From positions 1 to 29,357 of IMG/VR virus record IMGVR_UViG_3300029258_002552: a stretch of DNA of 29,357 bases. One strand, 5' to 3'. Numbering within the stretch: position 1 is the stretch's first letter; every line of letters starts with the position of its first letter. This document shows, piece after piece, positions 12,857 to 21,834 of this stretch. The notes beneath the pieces were generated by a model. That model ran no database searches and was not told the origin of the DNA. It worked only from the letters and a program-made list of their open reading frames with translations. The DNA is from a virus. The position numbers were made by a program, and so were the translations under genes.

Positions 12857-15394
12857 ATGGCAACCCTTCAATTAGCCATTGATGCACGCCATCTTCTGGC
12901 GAAGGCCAAACAGGTCGAGCGCGGCCTGTCGGGGATTCGGAGCACGGCGAGCCGGACGTTTAGCACGGTCAAGAGCGCGGCGAATATCGCCCTGGGTCCG
13001 CTGAAATTGATGATCGGCGTCACGGCGTCTCTGAAAGCGTCGATGGTGGCGCTCGGGGCGGCGTCGATCGGCGCGGCGGGCGACTATGAAATGTTCCGGC
13101 AGCAGCTTCTGACCGTCATTCGCTCGAAAAAGGACGCGGACCGGGCCTTTGCCGAGAGTATTGAGTTTTCGGTCAAGACGCCGTTCACGCCGGATGAGAT
13201 TGTCGAGACGCGGCTGGCGTTGGAAAGCGTTGGCGTGCGGGGCGGTGAAGCGGTCGAGCGGGTGGCGGAGGCGGCGGCGGCGATGAACCGAAACGTCGTG
13301 GACGTGGCTCGGGCCGTCAAGTCGATGGAAGTCGAACCCATCCGCAATCTCGGCATTATGATGGATGAGCTGTATAAGCGGGGCGTTGCGAAGGATTTTC
13401 GCCAGAGCACCGAGGCGTTCCGGGACGCGCAAGGAACCTTGATGGAGATCTTCGAGGAACGGTTCGGCGGCGGGATCGAACGCATGGCCCTGACGTGGCA
13501 GGGCCTGGTCTCGACCCTCAAAGGCGCTGTGAAGGATGTGCGGGCGGAATTCGGTGAAGGCTTCCTCGATGAGAGCAAGCTGATCGTCAACGATCTGATC
13601 GAGGCCTCGAAAGGCTTGAAGCAATACGCCGGCGAGGCGGGCCGGGAGTTCGGCGATGAAATGATGAGGGCCCGGGCCTACGTGCTGGCGGGTTTCGATA
13701 CCGCCATGAAAATGGCCGAACAGATCAAAGAAGTCTTGAAACAGGATAGCGGGATCGGCGAGGTGCTGCTCGAAGCCTTCAGGCTCGGGACCACGGTACT
13801 GGGCAAGGGGATAGTGACGGCCTTCGAGGTCTCCCTGCCGTTGTGGAAAACGATTGGCACGATCTTGGGGCAGGGCGTGCTGGATGCCGTGATGCAATCC
13901 GGGATCCCCGGCGCTGATTATGCAAGAGGCAAAGCCATTCAGAAGAATCTGAGCGGCATGTCGGCGTCCGAACTGAGGAAAATGTCGATCGCCCGCGGGT
14001 ACGATATTGATTTCACTACCCCGGACTATCGAACGATCAAAGGGGGAGGCTATCAACAGGTCGGCGTTAAACCGAAGAGCGCCGAGGCGCTGGCTGCGGA
14101 TCTGGCGAAAGAGATTCAAAAGCTCTCCATCGAGGAGCAACTGGCTTTTGCTCAGTTCGATCCCGGCCGGGCCATTGCTGATAGCATCGAGGCGTCGCGG
14201 ACCAAGATGGCCGCGTCCGTCAAGTCGTTGGGGGCCGACATGGTGGCCGAACTCCAAGCGTTCGAGAACAATCTGGCGAAGGCGTCGGGGACCGACGTGA
14301 TTGATTTGACGGAGGATTTCAAGGGCAACCTGCAAGCCCGCCTCGATGAAGGCGAAAAGATGATCACGCAATGGCGACAAACACTTGGTGCGGAGATCCA
14401 GACGGCCGGCGCCGATGGGGCGCGCGCGGTCGGTGCCGAAACAGAGAACCTTGCGGCCCAGACTGCCTTGACCACACTGGATATCGCCCAGGCATACGCC
14501 CGGATGTATGACGAGATGGACGCGCGCAGCGCGGCGAGCTTCGAGGCCCGGCGACGGGTGCTGGATGAGGAAATCAAAGAATACCAGAAAGTCGTTAAAG
14601 ATACCACGGTGCTGGCTGAATACAGGGCAAGAAAGCTGGAGGAGCTGGCGATTGAGCAGGCTCGATCCTCAGACGCTGTATTGGACGGCTTCGCAGCGGG
14701 CCTTCAGGACGTGGAGCGGGAAATGACGACGCTCGGCGAGATCGGGTACCAGACCGCGTTCACGATACGGGATGAGTTGGCCGGGGCGTTCGATACGCTG
14801 ACGATGGAAGGGGCGAGCTGGCGGGATGCGATGACGGGATTCTTTAAGGACGTCGGCCAGGCGTGGCTGCGGATGCTCAATCAGATGGTGGCTGAGGCGT
14901 TGATGACACAGGCGATGCAGCCGGCGTTCAACTGGATCGGCGCGGCGGTCAGCGCATGGGCGTCCTCGGCGATTCCGACCGGCGCGCCGTCGCCGGGCTT
15001 GGGGCAGCCGGGCGTCTCGGGGGTGCATGTACCGCACGGGGGCGGGATCATGGGAAAAACGAACTTCCATCAGCGCGTCGTGTCACCGGGGCTGTTCACG
15101 CACGCCCCGCGTTTTCATTCCGGATTGGGCTCCGATGAAATGGCGGCGATTTTGCGTCGGGACGAACACGTACTGACCCCGAATCAGATGAATACGCTCG
15201 TCAAGGCGGCGGCAAGCGGCCCGTCGAACGGCGAGGTCCATATCCACATGAACAATCAAAGCGGGGTGCGCCAGGAGATCACGAAACAGCAGGAATATAT
15301 GTTCAGCGACCAACGGCACATCGACATCACGTTACAGGCGTTGGAAACCGACAGCAGGCTCCGCCGGGCGGTCAAGCAAGCGGTCAGGCGGTAG
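12857..15394 (+). CDS. Tail tape measure protein
   Basis: An 845-residue protein after the chaperones, the longest of the core tail genes. It starts with a helical segment (ATLQLAIDARHLLAKAKQVE) and a glycine/alanine-rich hydrophobic stretch near residues 50-75. A second hydrophobic zone is at about 310-346 (GKGIVTAFEVSLPLWKTIGT) and a third at about 670-706. The region 95-130 (AFAESIEFSVKTPFTPDEIV) matches the tape-measure N-terminal domain of many phages. The C-terminus (RFHSGLGSDEMAAILRRDEH and NQMNTLVKAAA) is the lambda-type ending. It sets tail length and helps channel formation during ejection. At the usual 1.5 angstrom per residue it implies a tail shaft of roughly 125 nm. The ribosome binding site is weak, so translation probably follows the preceding frameshift product. 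Confidence 0.92.
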   Translation: MATLQLAIDARHLLAKAKQVERGLSGIRSTASRTFSTVKSAANIALGPLKLMIGVTASLKASMVALGAASIGAAGDYEMFRQQLLTVIRSKKDADRAFAESIEFSVKTPFTPDEIVETRLALESVGVRGGEAVERVAEAAAAMNRNVVDVARAVKSMEVEPIRNLGIMMDELYKRGVAKDFRQSTEAFRDAQGTLMEIFEERFGGGIERMALTWQGLVSTLKGAVKDVRAEFGEGFLDESKLIVNDLIEASKGLKQYAGEAGREFGDEMMRARAYVLAGFDTAMKMAEQIKEVLKQDSGIGEVLLEAFRLGTTVLGKGIVTAFEVSLPLWKTIGTILGQGVLDAVMQSGIPGADYARGKAIQKNLSGMSASELRKMSIARGYDIDFTTPDYRTIKGGGYQQVGVKPKSAEALAADLAKEIQKLSIEEQLAFAQFDPGRAIADSIEASRTKMAASVKSLGADMVAELQAFENNLAKASGTDVIDLTEDFKGNLQARLDEGEKMITQWRQTLGAEIQTAGADGARAVGAETENLAAQTALTTLDIAQAYARMYDEMDARSAASFEARRRVLDEEIKEYQKVVKDTTVLAEYRARKLEELAIEQARSSDAVLDGFAAGLQDVEREMTTLGEIGYQTAFTIRDELAGAFDTLTMEGASWRDAMTGFFKDVGQAWLRMLNQMVAEALMTQAMQPAFNWIGAAVSAWASSAIPTGAPSPGLGQPGVSGVHVPHGGGIMGKTNFHQRVVSPGLFTHAPRFHSGLGSDEMAAILRRDEHVLTPNQMNTLVKAAASGPSNGEVHIHMNNQSGVRQEITKQQEYMFSDQRHIDITLQALETDSRLRRAVKQAVRR

Positions 15395-15431
15395 AACATA
15401 AAACGACAGTCATTACGCAAGGAGCATGGTT

Positions 15432-15824
15432 ATGAGTTTCTCAAACTATATGGAAAATGAATTGCTGGATCATCTGTTTGGCAAGGGGGCCTATACCCCG
15501 CCGACGATTTACGTGGGCCTGTCCACGGCGGATCCGGGGGAGGATGCGTCGGGACTGGCGGAGCCGTCGGGCGGGGCGTATGCGCGGGTGTCCACGGCGG
15601 CGTCTGATTGGACCACGGCCTCGGCCGGGGCGCTGTCCAATGCGAACGAAATCAGCTTCCCCGAAGCGACGGGGTCGTGGGGGACCCTTACGCACTTTGC
15701 CGTGTTCGATGCGCTGTCGGGCGGCAATATGTTGGGCAGCGGCGCGCTGAACGCATCGCAGGCGGTGGCCAGTGGTAACACCGTGTCTTTCCAGGCGGGC
15801 GATCTGGATGTGACGCTGGACTAA
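15432..15824 (+). CDS. Small tail protein, tail fiber-like family
   Basis: A 130-residue protein starting MSFSNYMENELLDHLFGKGA and continuing TPPTIYVGLSTADPGEDASG and GLAEPSGGAYARVSTAASDW. This pattern belongs to a widespread family of small phage tail proteins often labelled tail fiber protein, whose exact role is unclear. The repeated beta strands suggest a small beta-sandwich. AAGGAG (15419-15424) is 7 bases from ATG 15432 and only 1 base from ATG 15426, so 15432 is chosen. It sits between the tape measure and the tail-tip genes. Confidence 0.78.
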   Translation: MSFSNYMENELLDHLFGKGAYTPPTIYVGLSTADPGEDASGLAEPSGGAYARVSTAASDWTTASAGALSNANEISFPEATGSWGTLTHFAVFDALSGGNMLGSGALNASQAVASGNTVSFQAGDLDVTLD

Positions 15825-15862
15825 AATCGAACCGTCTCAGTGACGATGCTTAGGAGTGCGCC

Positions 15863-16405
15863 ATGGCGGATATTCTTGTTTTCTGGGGGCCGCATTGGAT
15901 GGAGTCGGCCACCGTCCATCAACTCAGCGAAGCCCACTTAGGCAAACAGTATCGCGAAAAAGTCGAGTCGCGGTTGCAGCGGGGCGACATCTGCACGGTC
16001 GGGCGGGACGGGCAGTATGTCCATGCGAAGCTCAAGAAACTGCGGTGCATCCAGGTGTCTGATTTTCCGAGCAAAGAGGCGGCGGCATTAACCTGTCCGC
16101 TGGAACGGCCTCGCACGTCGGACGAACGGGCCGGGGACACCGACGAAGAAGAGCGGCTGATTGCAGCCGAAAACAGCCAGCGACGTCGGAGGCAACGCCC
16201 TTTGATGGGATCGGACGAAGTGACGGCGTTGCGTGAAGGGATCCGGCAAGACCAGGCGGGGCGGCGGGTCATGGTCCGCCAGAAGTCACGCTATATCGAC
16301 GTGAGCCTGCTCGATGACAAGATCGTTCAAAAGCTTGACGCCCGAGAGCCGGTTCGTATGACGTGGGCCCAATTCAAATCGCTCATCTTTATCAAGGGGG
16401 TGTGA
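15863..16405 (+). CDS. Hypothetical tail-region protein
   Basis: A 180-residue protein that I do not recognise. The N-terminal 65 residues look like a compact alpha/beta domain (MADILVFWGPHWMESATVHQ, RLQRGDICTVGRDGQYVHAK). A polar, probably disordered arginine-rich linker (EENSQRRRRQRP region) follows, and the C-terminal part (LDAREPVRMTWAQFKSLIF) is again folded-looking. TAGGAG precedes ATG 15863. Its stop overlaps the next ATG (TGATG), tying it to the tail-tip operon. Confidence 0.62.
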   Translation: MADILVFWGPHWMESATVHQLSEAHLGKQYREKVESRLQRGDICTVGRDGQYVHAKLKKLRCIQVSDFPSKEAAALTCPLERPRTSDERAGDTDEEERLIAAENSQRRRRQRPLMGSDEVTALREGIRQDQAGRRVMVRQKSRYIDVSLLDDKIVQKLDAREPVRMTWAQFKSLIFIKGV

Positions 16406-18045
16406 TGATCGAAGTGTATGTCGATCCCTCGGCGACCGGCGCCGGCGACGGAAGTAGCTGGGCGGACGCCTATACCGATTTAGAAACGGCGAACTACGAA
16501 TATCAAACCGACTTGGTCACCGCGCAGGAGTGCCTTCGGTTCAACTGCCGACGGGGGGACGGGGCGAGCAACAATCCGACCAGTGTGTCCATTACCGGGC
16601 ATGTGACCAGCGCCGACTATTATGCCATTTTTGAGTATGACGGCAGCCCGTTCGATCAACATGCGTTTCACATTGAAGGGACGCAGCCGTCCGGGGGGTC
16701 GTGCCTGGGCTTCACCGAAGATTTTATCGTCTGTCGGGGCTTTTACGTCTATTGCACACATCAGACGGCCAATTTGGTCGGGATCGGGCACCAGGGGGTG
16801 GCGGCGGCCAATCATTGCACGATTGAAAACTGCGTCATTCGCGGAACGTCCAACCCCACGTACAACACACGGGGCTATTATGGCAACGCGAGCATCAACC
16901 TGCCGAATTTGACGATACGCAATACCTTGATCTACGACATGGGATCGACCCTGTTCGGCGCGGGCATCAATGGGAAATACAACGAAGTCACGGTCCAGAA
17001 TGTGACGATCGTGGATACATGGCGCGGCGTGTGGTTGACGGAGGCCGGAACGGATATCACCATGACGAATGTGCTGGTGAAGGCGTCCGCCGATCAGGAT
17101 TATGTGCTGAACAATGAGGTCGTGGCCAACTACAACACCTGTGATTACTGCGCGGGTGAGGATGCGACGTGCGACCCGTCGAATTATCATTTCGGCTCCC
17201 ATTGCCGGCCATCCCAGACGTTTACGTTTGCCGATACGACGTATCACTTGGCGGCGACGGACACGGGGGCCTTTGGGTTGGGGCAGAACTTAGCGACGGT
17301 CTTTACGATTGACCTGGACGGGGACACGCGGGCCGTCTGGTCGATTGGGGCGGACGATGGGCCGGCCGGTGTCATCCAGTTATCCGGTGCGGTCGTTGGA
17401 ACATCGGGCCTGTCCGGGGGGATCTCGATCACACATAGGGTGGGCGGTACGTTGGCCGGTCACTCGTCGTGGGCCGGAACGGTGACCCTCGAACTGTCCG
17501 ACGTGGACGTGGCCGGGCGTCTCCAGGGGGCGGCGGGGCTGTCGGGGCGCTTGAGCGTGCAACGGCCCATGGGCGGAACGCTGGCCGGGCGTGCGACATT
17601 GAGCGGGGAGGCGTCGTTTCTTGATTGGGTGTTGTTGAAAGGCACGATCTCGGGCCGTGCGTCCCTGGGTGCCATTATGAATTTTGTGGACTGGTTTCCC
17701 TGGTACACACGACGGCCCAGGGCGACGGATTTTGTTCATCAACCCGGCCCCGAGACGGCGATGATCGCCCCGGTGTCCAGCGGCACGCCCCTGGTCGGTG
17801 AAGGCTGTGTCTTTGACGCGCAGCCATTCTTTTTCGCATTGCCCTATGTGTCCCAGGCTGTTAAGGAGAGCTATTTTTCGTTCTATAGGAACTATCGGGA
17901 TCGTAGCTTTTATTTCAGAAATCCCCAGGACGCCACAGGGTACAAGGTCGTCTTTGCCGAACCGCCGACCTGCCGAATACACGGCCGGGACGGTCTTTGG
18001 CTCATGGAATTTCATCTCATCCGAGAAACCAGCGGCACGTTTTGA
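16405..18045 (+). CDS. Tail-tip protein 1: beta-helix domain, repeats, gpM-like C-terminus
   Basis: A 546-residue modular protein. Residues 1 to about 324 form a domain starting EVYVDPSATGAGDGSSW with CRRGD, EYDGSP and WRGVWL landmarks. Alternating strands such as LTIRNTLIYD and VTVQNVTIVD are typical of a right-handed parallel beta-helix. Residues about 324-425 hold GTLAG-type repeats. From FVDWFPWY (about 426) to the end is a domain whose pattern (YFSFYRNYRDRSFYFRNPQD, then W-x-M-x-F near the end) resembles lambda gpM-like minor tail proteins. The beta-helix may bind or cut cell-surface glycan, but no catalytic residues are assigned. AAGGGGG precedes ATG 16405. It is paralogous to the next two genes. 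Confidence 0.72.
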   Translation: MIEVYVDPSATGAGDGSSWADAYTDLETANYEYQTDLVTAQECLRFNCRRGDGASNNPTSVSITGHVTSADYYAIFEYDGSPFDQHAFHIEGTQPSGGSCLGFTEDFIVCRGFYVYCTHQTANLVGIGHQGVAAANHCTIENCVIRGTSNPTYNTRGYYGNASINLPNLTIRNTLIYDMGSTLFGAGINGKYNEVTVQNVTIVDTWRGVWLTEAGTDITMTNVLVKASADQDYVLNNEVVANYNTCDYCAGEDATCDPSNYHFGSHCRPSQTFTFADTTYHLAATDTGAFGLGQNLATVFTIDLDGDTRAVWSIGADDGPAGVIQLSGAVVGTSGLSGGISITHRVGGTLAGHSSWAGTVTLELSDVDVAGRLQGAAGLSGRLSVQRPMGGTLAGRATLSGEASFLDWVLLKGTISGRASLGAIMNFVDWFPWYTRRPRATDFVHQPGPETAMIAPVSSGTPLVGEGCVFDAQPFFFALPYVSQAVKESYFSFYRNYRDRSFYFRNPQDATGYKVVFAEPPTCRIHGRDGLWLMEFHLIRETSGTF

Positions 18046-18046
18046 T

Positions 18047-19744
18047 ATGGCACAAGTGGACCTCTATGTGGATCCCTCGGCGACCGGGCTGGGGGACGGA
18101 ACAAGTTGGACCCATGCGTACACGTCATTGGAGATCGCGGTCAACGATAACGAGCAGGATCTCGTCTCGGCCCAGATCAATATCGTCTTTCACTGTCGGC
18201 GGGGGGACGGTGTGACCAACGACGTCCAAACCGGCTCGACGGTCATTCACGGCTGGACCACCAGCGCCGCGTACAACCTGCTGATTGAATACGACGGGTC
18301 CCCGCACGATGTGAACGCCTTCCATTTACATTCATCCGGTTCGGCGGCGACGGTGAACTGCCAGGAGGATTATGTCACCTTTCGGGGGGTGTATGTGTAC
18401 CTGACGAGTCTCACGGCGGCCAACAATGTGCTCTATATCAACGGACAGAACGCGGCCAATGCCATTGGGGTGGACCGTTGTGTGATCCGGGGGCCGAATG
18501 ACGCGACATACAAATCCCGCTGTGTGCAACTGGCGGATGACGATACGGTTATCGAGCTACGAAACTGCCTGATTGTTGACGCCGGCCAGGTGGCGTTTTC
18601 GGCGGGCGTGACGGCCCCGGCGGCCCCGACGGTGACGATGCAGAATTGTACCGTGGCCAACTGTTGGCGGGGGATCTGGCTGAGTAGCGACGGGACGGAC
18701 ACCACGCTTACGAATATCCTGGTGACCGGCTCGGACAGCAACGATTATACTTTCTACAACGCGATACAGTGCTGGGGGCACATCAACTATTGCGCCAGCG
18801 AGGATGATACCGCCGACGATGTGGCGTCAGGGACGGGCAACCGCACCAACCAGACGTTCACCTTCGAGGGGGCGACCTACCACTTGGATGAGGCCGATGC
18901 GGGCGCGCTGGATGTCGGCACGGACCTTTCAGCAAGCTTCACGGTGGACATCGACAATCGGACACGGCTTCGCTGGTCGATCGGCGCCGACGATGGGCCT
19001 CCGGAGGCGTTCAAGGTGTCGGGGACACTTGCGGGTCAGGCGACGCTCAGTGCGACGGCCAAAGTGACCACGCCGTTCAATCTGGCGGGAACGATGGCCG
19101 GTACGAGCGGCCTCACCGGCGCCGTGCATATCACAATGGCTCCGGCGGGGACGATTGCGGGAACGTCGTCTTTCAGTGCAACGGCGACCTTGACCGGTCC
19201 GGTGTATGTCTCGGGCACACTGGCCGGTCAGTCCATGCTCTCGGCCTTTTGTAATATCCGCTATCCGTTGTCGGGCACGCTGGCGGGCCAGTCCGGGCTG
19301 TCTGGAAGAATTTTCTTTCAAGGGCAATGCTGTATCGCCGGCGTTCTGGCGGGTCAGGCGTCCTTGAGTGCCATCATGAACTTTGTCAACTGGTTTCCCT
19401 GGTACACCGCCCGGCCGGTGATTGACCATTTCAAGGAGGAAATCGACGAGCACGCGACCGGGGTGTATCAGTATGCGAGCGGACGGCCGTTGGTGGTGGG
19501 CCGATTCACCCTGGCCCCTCATGTTTTGAGCTTTACCCTGCCAGACGTTTCAGGGACCGAGAGGACGAACTACTTTTCGTTTTATCAAGAGAAAAAGAGC
19601 GAACCCTTCTTCTTTAGAAATCCCCAGGACAGCCACGCCTACAAAGTCATATTTGATCGGGAACCGACGTGTGAACTGGACGGTCGGGCGGACCGTTGGG
19701 TCATGGGATTTCAGCTAAGGCAAGTGGCGGAGGTGGCGTTCTAA
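18047..19744 (+). CDS. Tail-tip protein 2: beta-helix domain, repeats, gpM-like C-terminus
   Basis: A 565-residue paralogue of the preceding protein. It has the same N-terminal block (DLYVDPSATGLGDGTSW, FHCRRGD, EYDGSP, NCWRGIWLSSDGTD, WSIGADDGP) over residues 1 to about 322. Six GTLAGQ-type repeats follow at about 322-440. The same FVNWFPWYTARP linker (from about 445) leads into a gpM-like C-terminal domain with NYFSFYQEKKSEPFFFRNPQ and a final WVMGFQL strand. ATG 18047 begins one base after the previous stop and has no strong ribosome binding site, so it is probably translated by reinitiation. The long upstream extension of the frame to 17798 is an overlap shadow. Having two gpM-like genes in a row is unusual and suggests tandem duplication. 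Confidence 0.72.
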   Translation: MAQVDLYVDPSATGLGDGTSWTHAYTSLEIAVNDNEQDLVSAQINIVFHCRRGDGVTNDVQTGSTVIHGWTTSAAYNLLIEYDGSPHDVNAFHLHSSGSAATVNCQEDYVTFRGVYVYLTSLTAANNVLYINGQNAANAIGVDRCVIRGPNDATYKSRCVQLADDDTVIELRNCLIVDAGQVAFSAGVTAPAAPTVTMQNCTVANCWRGIWLSSDGTDTTLTNILVTGSDSNDYTFYNAIQCWGHINYCASEDDTADDVASGTGNRTNQTFTFEGATYHLDEADAGALDVGTDLSASFTVDIDNRTRLRWSIGADDGPPEAFKVSGTLAGQATLSATAKVTTPFNLAGTMAGTSGLTGAVHITMAPAGTIAGTSSFSATATLTGPVYVSGTLAGQSMLSAFCNIRYPLSGTLAGQSGLSGRIFFQGQCCIAGVLAGQASLSAIMNFVNWFPWYTARPVIDHFKEEIDEHATGVYQYASGRPLVVGRFTLAPHVLSFTLPDVSGTERTNYFSFYQEKKSEPFFFRNPQDSHAYKVIFDREPTCELDGRADRWVMGFQLRQVAEVAF

Positions 19745-21819
19745 TGGCACAAATAGACGTCTATGTCGATCCTTCGGCGAGCGGAAACGGGGACGGAACA
19801 AGCTGGACGGACGCCTATACGTCCCTCGATACGGCGCTCGATGACAACGAGCAGGATTTGGTGACGGCCGCGGACCATATTGTCTTTCATTGCCGGCGGG
19901 GGGACGAAAGCACCAACGACGGAGGCAGTACCACGCTGGCTGTCAATGGCTGGACCACCAGCGCCGATTACGATATTGTGATGGAGTACGATGGGTCCCC
20001 GCTTGATGCGAAGGCGTATCATTTACACGTCACCGGCGACGAGTGCCTGAATATCAATGAAGATTATGTCACGTTACGGGGCTTGTATCTGTACACGCCC
20101 ACCACCACCGCCAATACCGATGTGGTGTACGTGAGCAACGTGAACGCCTCGAACGCCGTTGTGATGGATCGTTGCATTGTCCGGGGGCCGGATAACGACA
20201 GCTACAAGACCCGGCTGGTGTATGTGGTCTCGGCCACTGTCGATCTGACGCTCCGCAACTGCCTGCTCTATGAGGGAGGGCAGGCGGCGTTTTCAGCCGG
20301 GGTGAATTCCGGGGCGGCGTGCGATGTGACGATGCAGAACTGCACTATCGCGAACTGCTGGCGGGGGATCTGGCTCAGCGCGGCGGGGGTCGAAGCGACC
20401 TTAACGAATGTCCTGGGCGACGATTGTACGAGCAGCACGTTCTGTATCGACAACACGAATTCGCAGAACAACGGACAGATCAATTACTGCGCAACGGAGG
20501 ATGACACGGCGGATGATATCGCCGGTGGGACGGGCAACCGTATTTCACAGACCTTCACCTTCAGCGACACTGTGTATCACCTGGATAGCACGGACACGGG
20601 CGCGTTGGGGTACGGTAACGATTTGTCGGCCACGTTCACGGTGGACATCGACAACGAGACACGATCCGGGTGGTCCATCGGGGCCGACGACGGGCCGGCC
20701 GATACGATGGAGCTGGACGGGACGCTGGCGGGTAGCGCTACTCTGTCCGGGACGGCATCGGTAGCGCGGAATGTGGCGGGGACGTTGGCGGGGCAGTCCG
20801 GACTGTCCGCAGCGCTCACCGGGGGGGATCAGCTTTATCCATCGGGCAGGCTGGCGGGGACGGCCACGCTGACGGCCCATCTGACCCGTGGGGGTCCGAT
20901 TGAGCTGGCGGGGACGATGGCGGGGGTCAGTACGCTGGCCGGAACGCTCACTGCCCCGGCCATCGAAACGAGTATTCCGCCCGCTATGCTGGCAGACATG
21001 ATTCAGCCGAACACGTCCGGGACCTGGATGTGGTTGTGCCAGTTCGTGGTCCCGACGCAAACATCGCGCTATTTAGCGCGCAATACAGAACCCGTGGTGT
21101 ACGCCGGACAGTCATACAATGCGTCCAATTTCAAGGTGGGCCGTCAGCCGTTTTGCGGAGACGGCTCGATTCCCCGCGTCATGTTGCAGGTGAGCAATGT
21201 CAATCAGCAGATGGAGCGGATCATCAATGCCACTCAGGGGGCGCTGGGCGGGCAGGTAAAGCTGATTCGCGTGAACAGCCGGTTCTTGACCAACCCGATT
21301 ACCGCCCTGGAATACGATTATCAGGTGTTGGCCTCGCAAAGCGACCGGCAATGGGCCACGTTTCAATTAGGTATTCCCAACCCCTTCACGCAGCCGGCGC
21401 TGTTGAGGCACTATTCGTGCAGTATGTGTCCCTACGCGACGCCGTCCCTCTACCGGGGGCCGGAGTGCGGGTACAGTCCCCACTTGACGGTGACGGGCGT
21501 TACGGTCACCGGGCCGGCGGTGCCTATCTATGTCTGGACGATTGGAATAAACCATCAGTTAGAGACGGGGGACAGGATCGAACTGGCCGGCATCACCGGC
21601 ATTACACCGAGCTTGAACGGGACCTGGACGATTACGGTCCTTGCCGGCAACTATTTTTCGCTCGATGGGTCCGACGTCGGCAGCTACAGCGGGTCCTACG
21701 GCGGGGGCGGGACGATTGCCTTTGCCGACTGCGACGGGTCCATTGAGGCGTGCCGGCGGCGTAATGGAGCCCGCTTTAACGGCGAGTTGGGCCTGGACCC
21801 CTCCGTGACACAGGTTTGA
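19744..21819 (+). CDS. Tail-tip protein 3: beta-helix domain fused to gpL-like Fe-S domain
   Basis: A 691-residue protein. Residues 1 to about 322 are the third copy of the beta-helix domain (DVYVDPSASGNGDGTSW, FHCRRGD, NCWRGIWLSAAG, WSIGADDGP), followed by four GTLAG-type repeats to about 409. Residues 410-691 resemble lambda gpL: an N-terminal strand region (FVVPTQTSRYLARNTEPVVY, FKVGRQPFCGDGSIPRVMLQ) and a cysteine domain with Cys559, Cys562, Cys575 (YRGPECGY), Cys663 and Cys670. gpL of lambda binds an iron-sulfur cluster at the tail tip. Here about 80 residues (577-660) with HQLETGDRIELAGITGI are inserted between the third and fourth cysteines. GGAGGTGG precedes ATG 19744, which overlaps the previous TAA. 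Confidence 0.78.
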   Translation: MAQIDVYVDPSASGNGDGTSWTDAYTSLDTALDDNEQDLVTAADHIVFHCRRGDESTNDGGSTTLAVNGWTTSADYDIVMEYDGSPLDAKAYHLHVTGDECLNINEDYVTLRGLYLYTPTTTANTDVVYVSNVNASNAVVMDRCIVRGPDNDSYKTRLVYVVSATVDLTLRNCLLYEGGQAAFSAGVNSGAACDVTMQNCTIANCWRGIWLSAAGVEATLTNVLGDDCTSSTFCIDNTNSQNNGQINYCATEDDTADDIAGGTGNRISQTFTFSDTVYHLDSTDTGALGYGNDLSATFTVDIDNETRSGWSIGADDGPADTMELDGTLAGSATLSGTASVARNVAGTLAGQSGLSAALTGGDQLYPSGRLAGTATLTAHLTRGGPIELAGTMAGVSTLAGTLTAPAIETSIPPAMLADMIQPNTSGTWMWLCQFVVPTQTSRYLARNTEPVVYAGQSYNASNFKVGRQPFCGDGSIPRVMLQVSNVNQQMERIINATQGALGGQVKLIRVNSRFLTNPITALEYDYQVLASQSDRQWATFQLGIPNPFTQPALLRHYSCSMCPYATPSLYRGPECGYSPHLTVTGVTVTGPAVPIYVWTIGINHQLETGDRIELAGITGITPSLNGTWTITVLAGNYFSLDGSDVGSYSGSYGGGGTIAFADCDGSIEACRRRNGARFNGELGLDPSVTQV

Positions 21820-21834
21820 CAGAAAGGAGATGGT

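Noticed and set aside
12872-14380. Long minus-strand open frame of about 500 codons opposite the tape measure gene
   Set aside because: It mirrors the high-GC codon pattern of the + strand gene, is rich in His, Arg and Pro, and has no recognisable domain.
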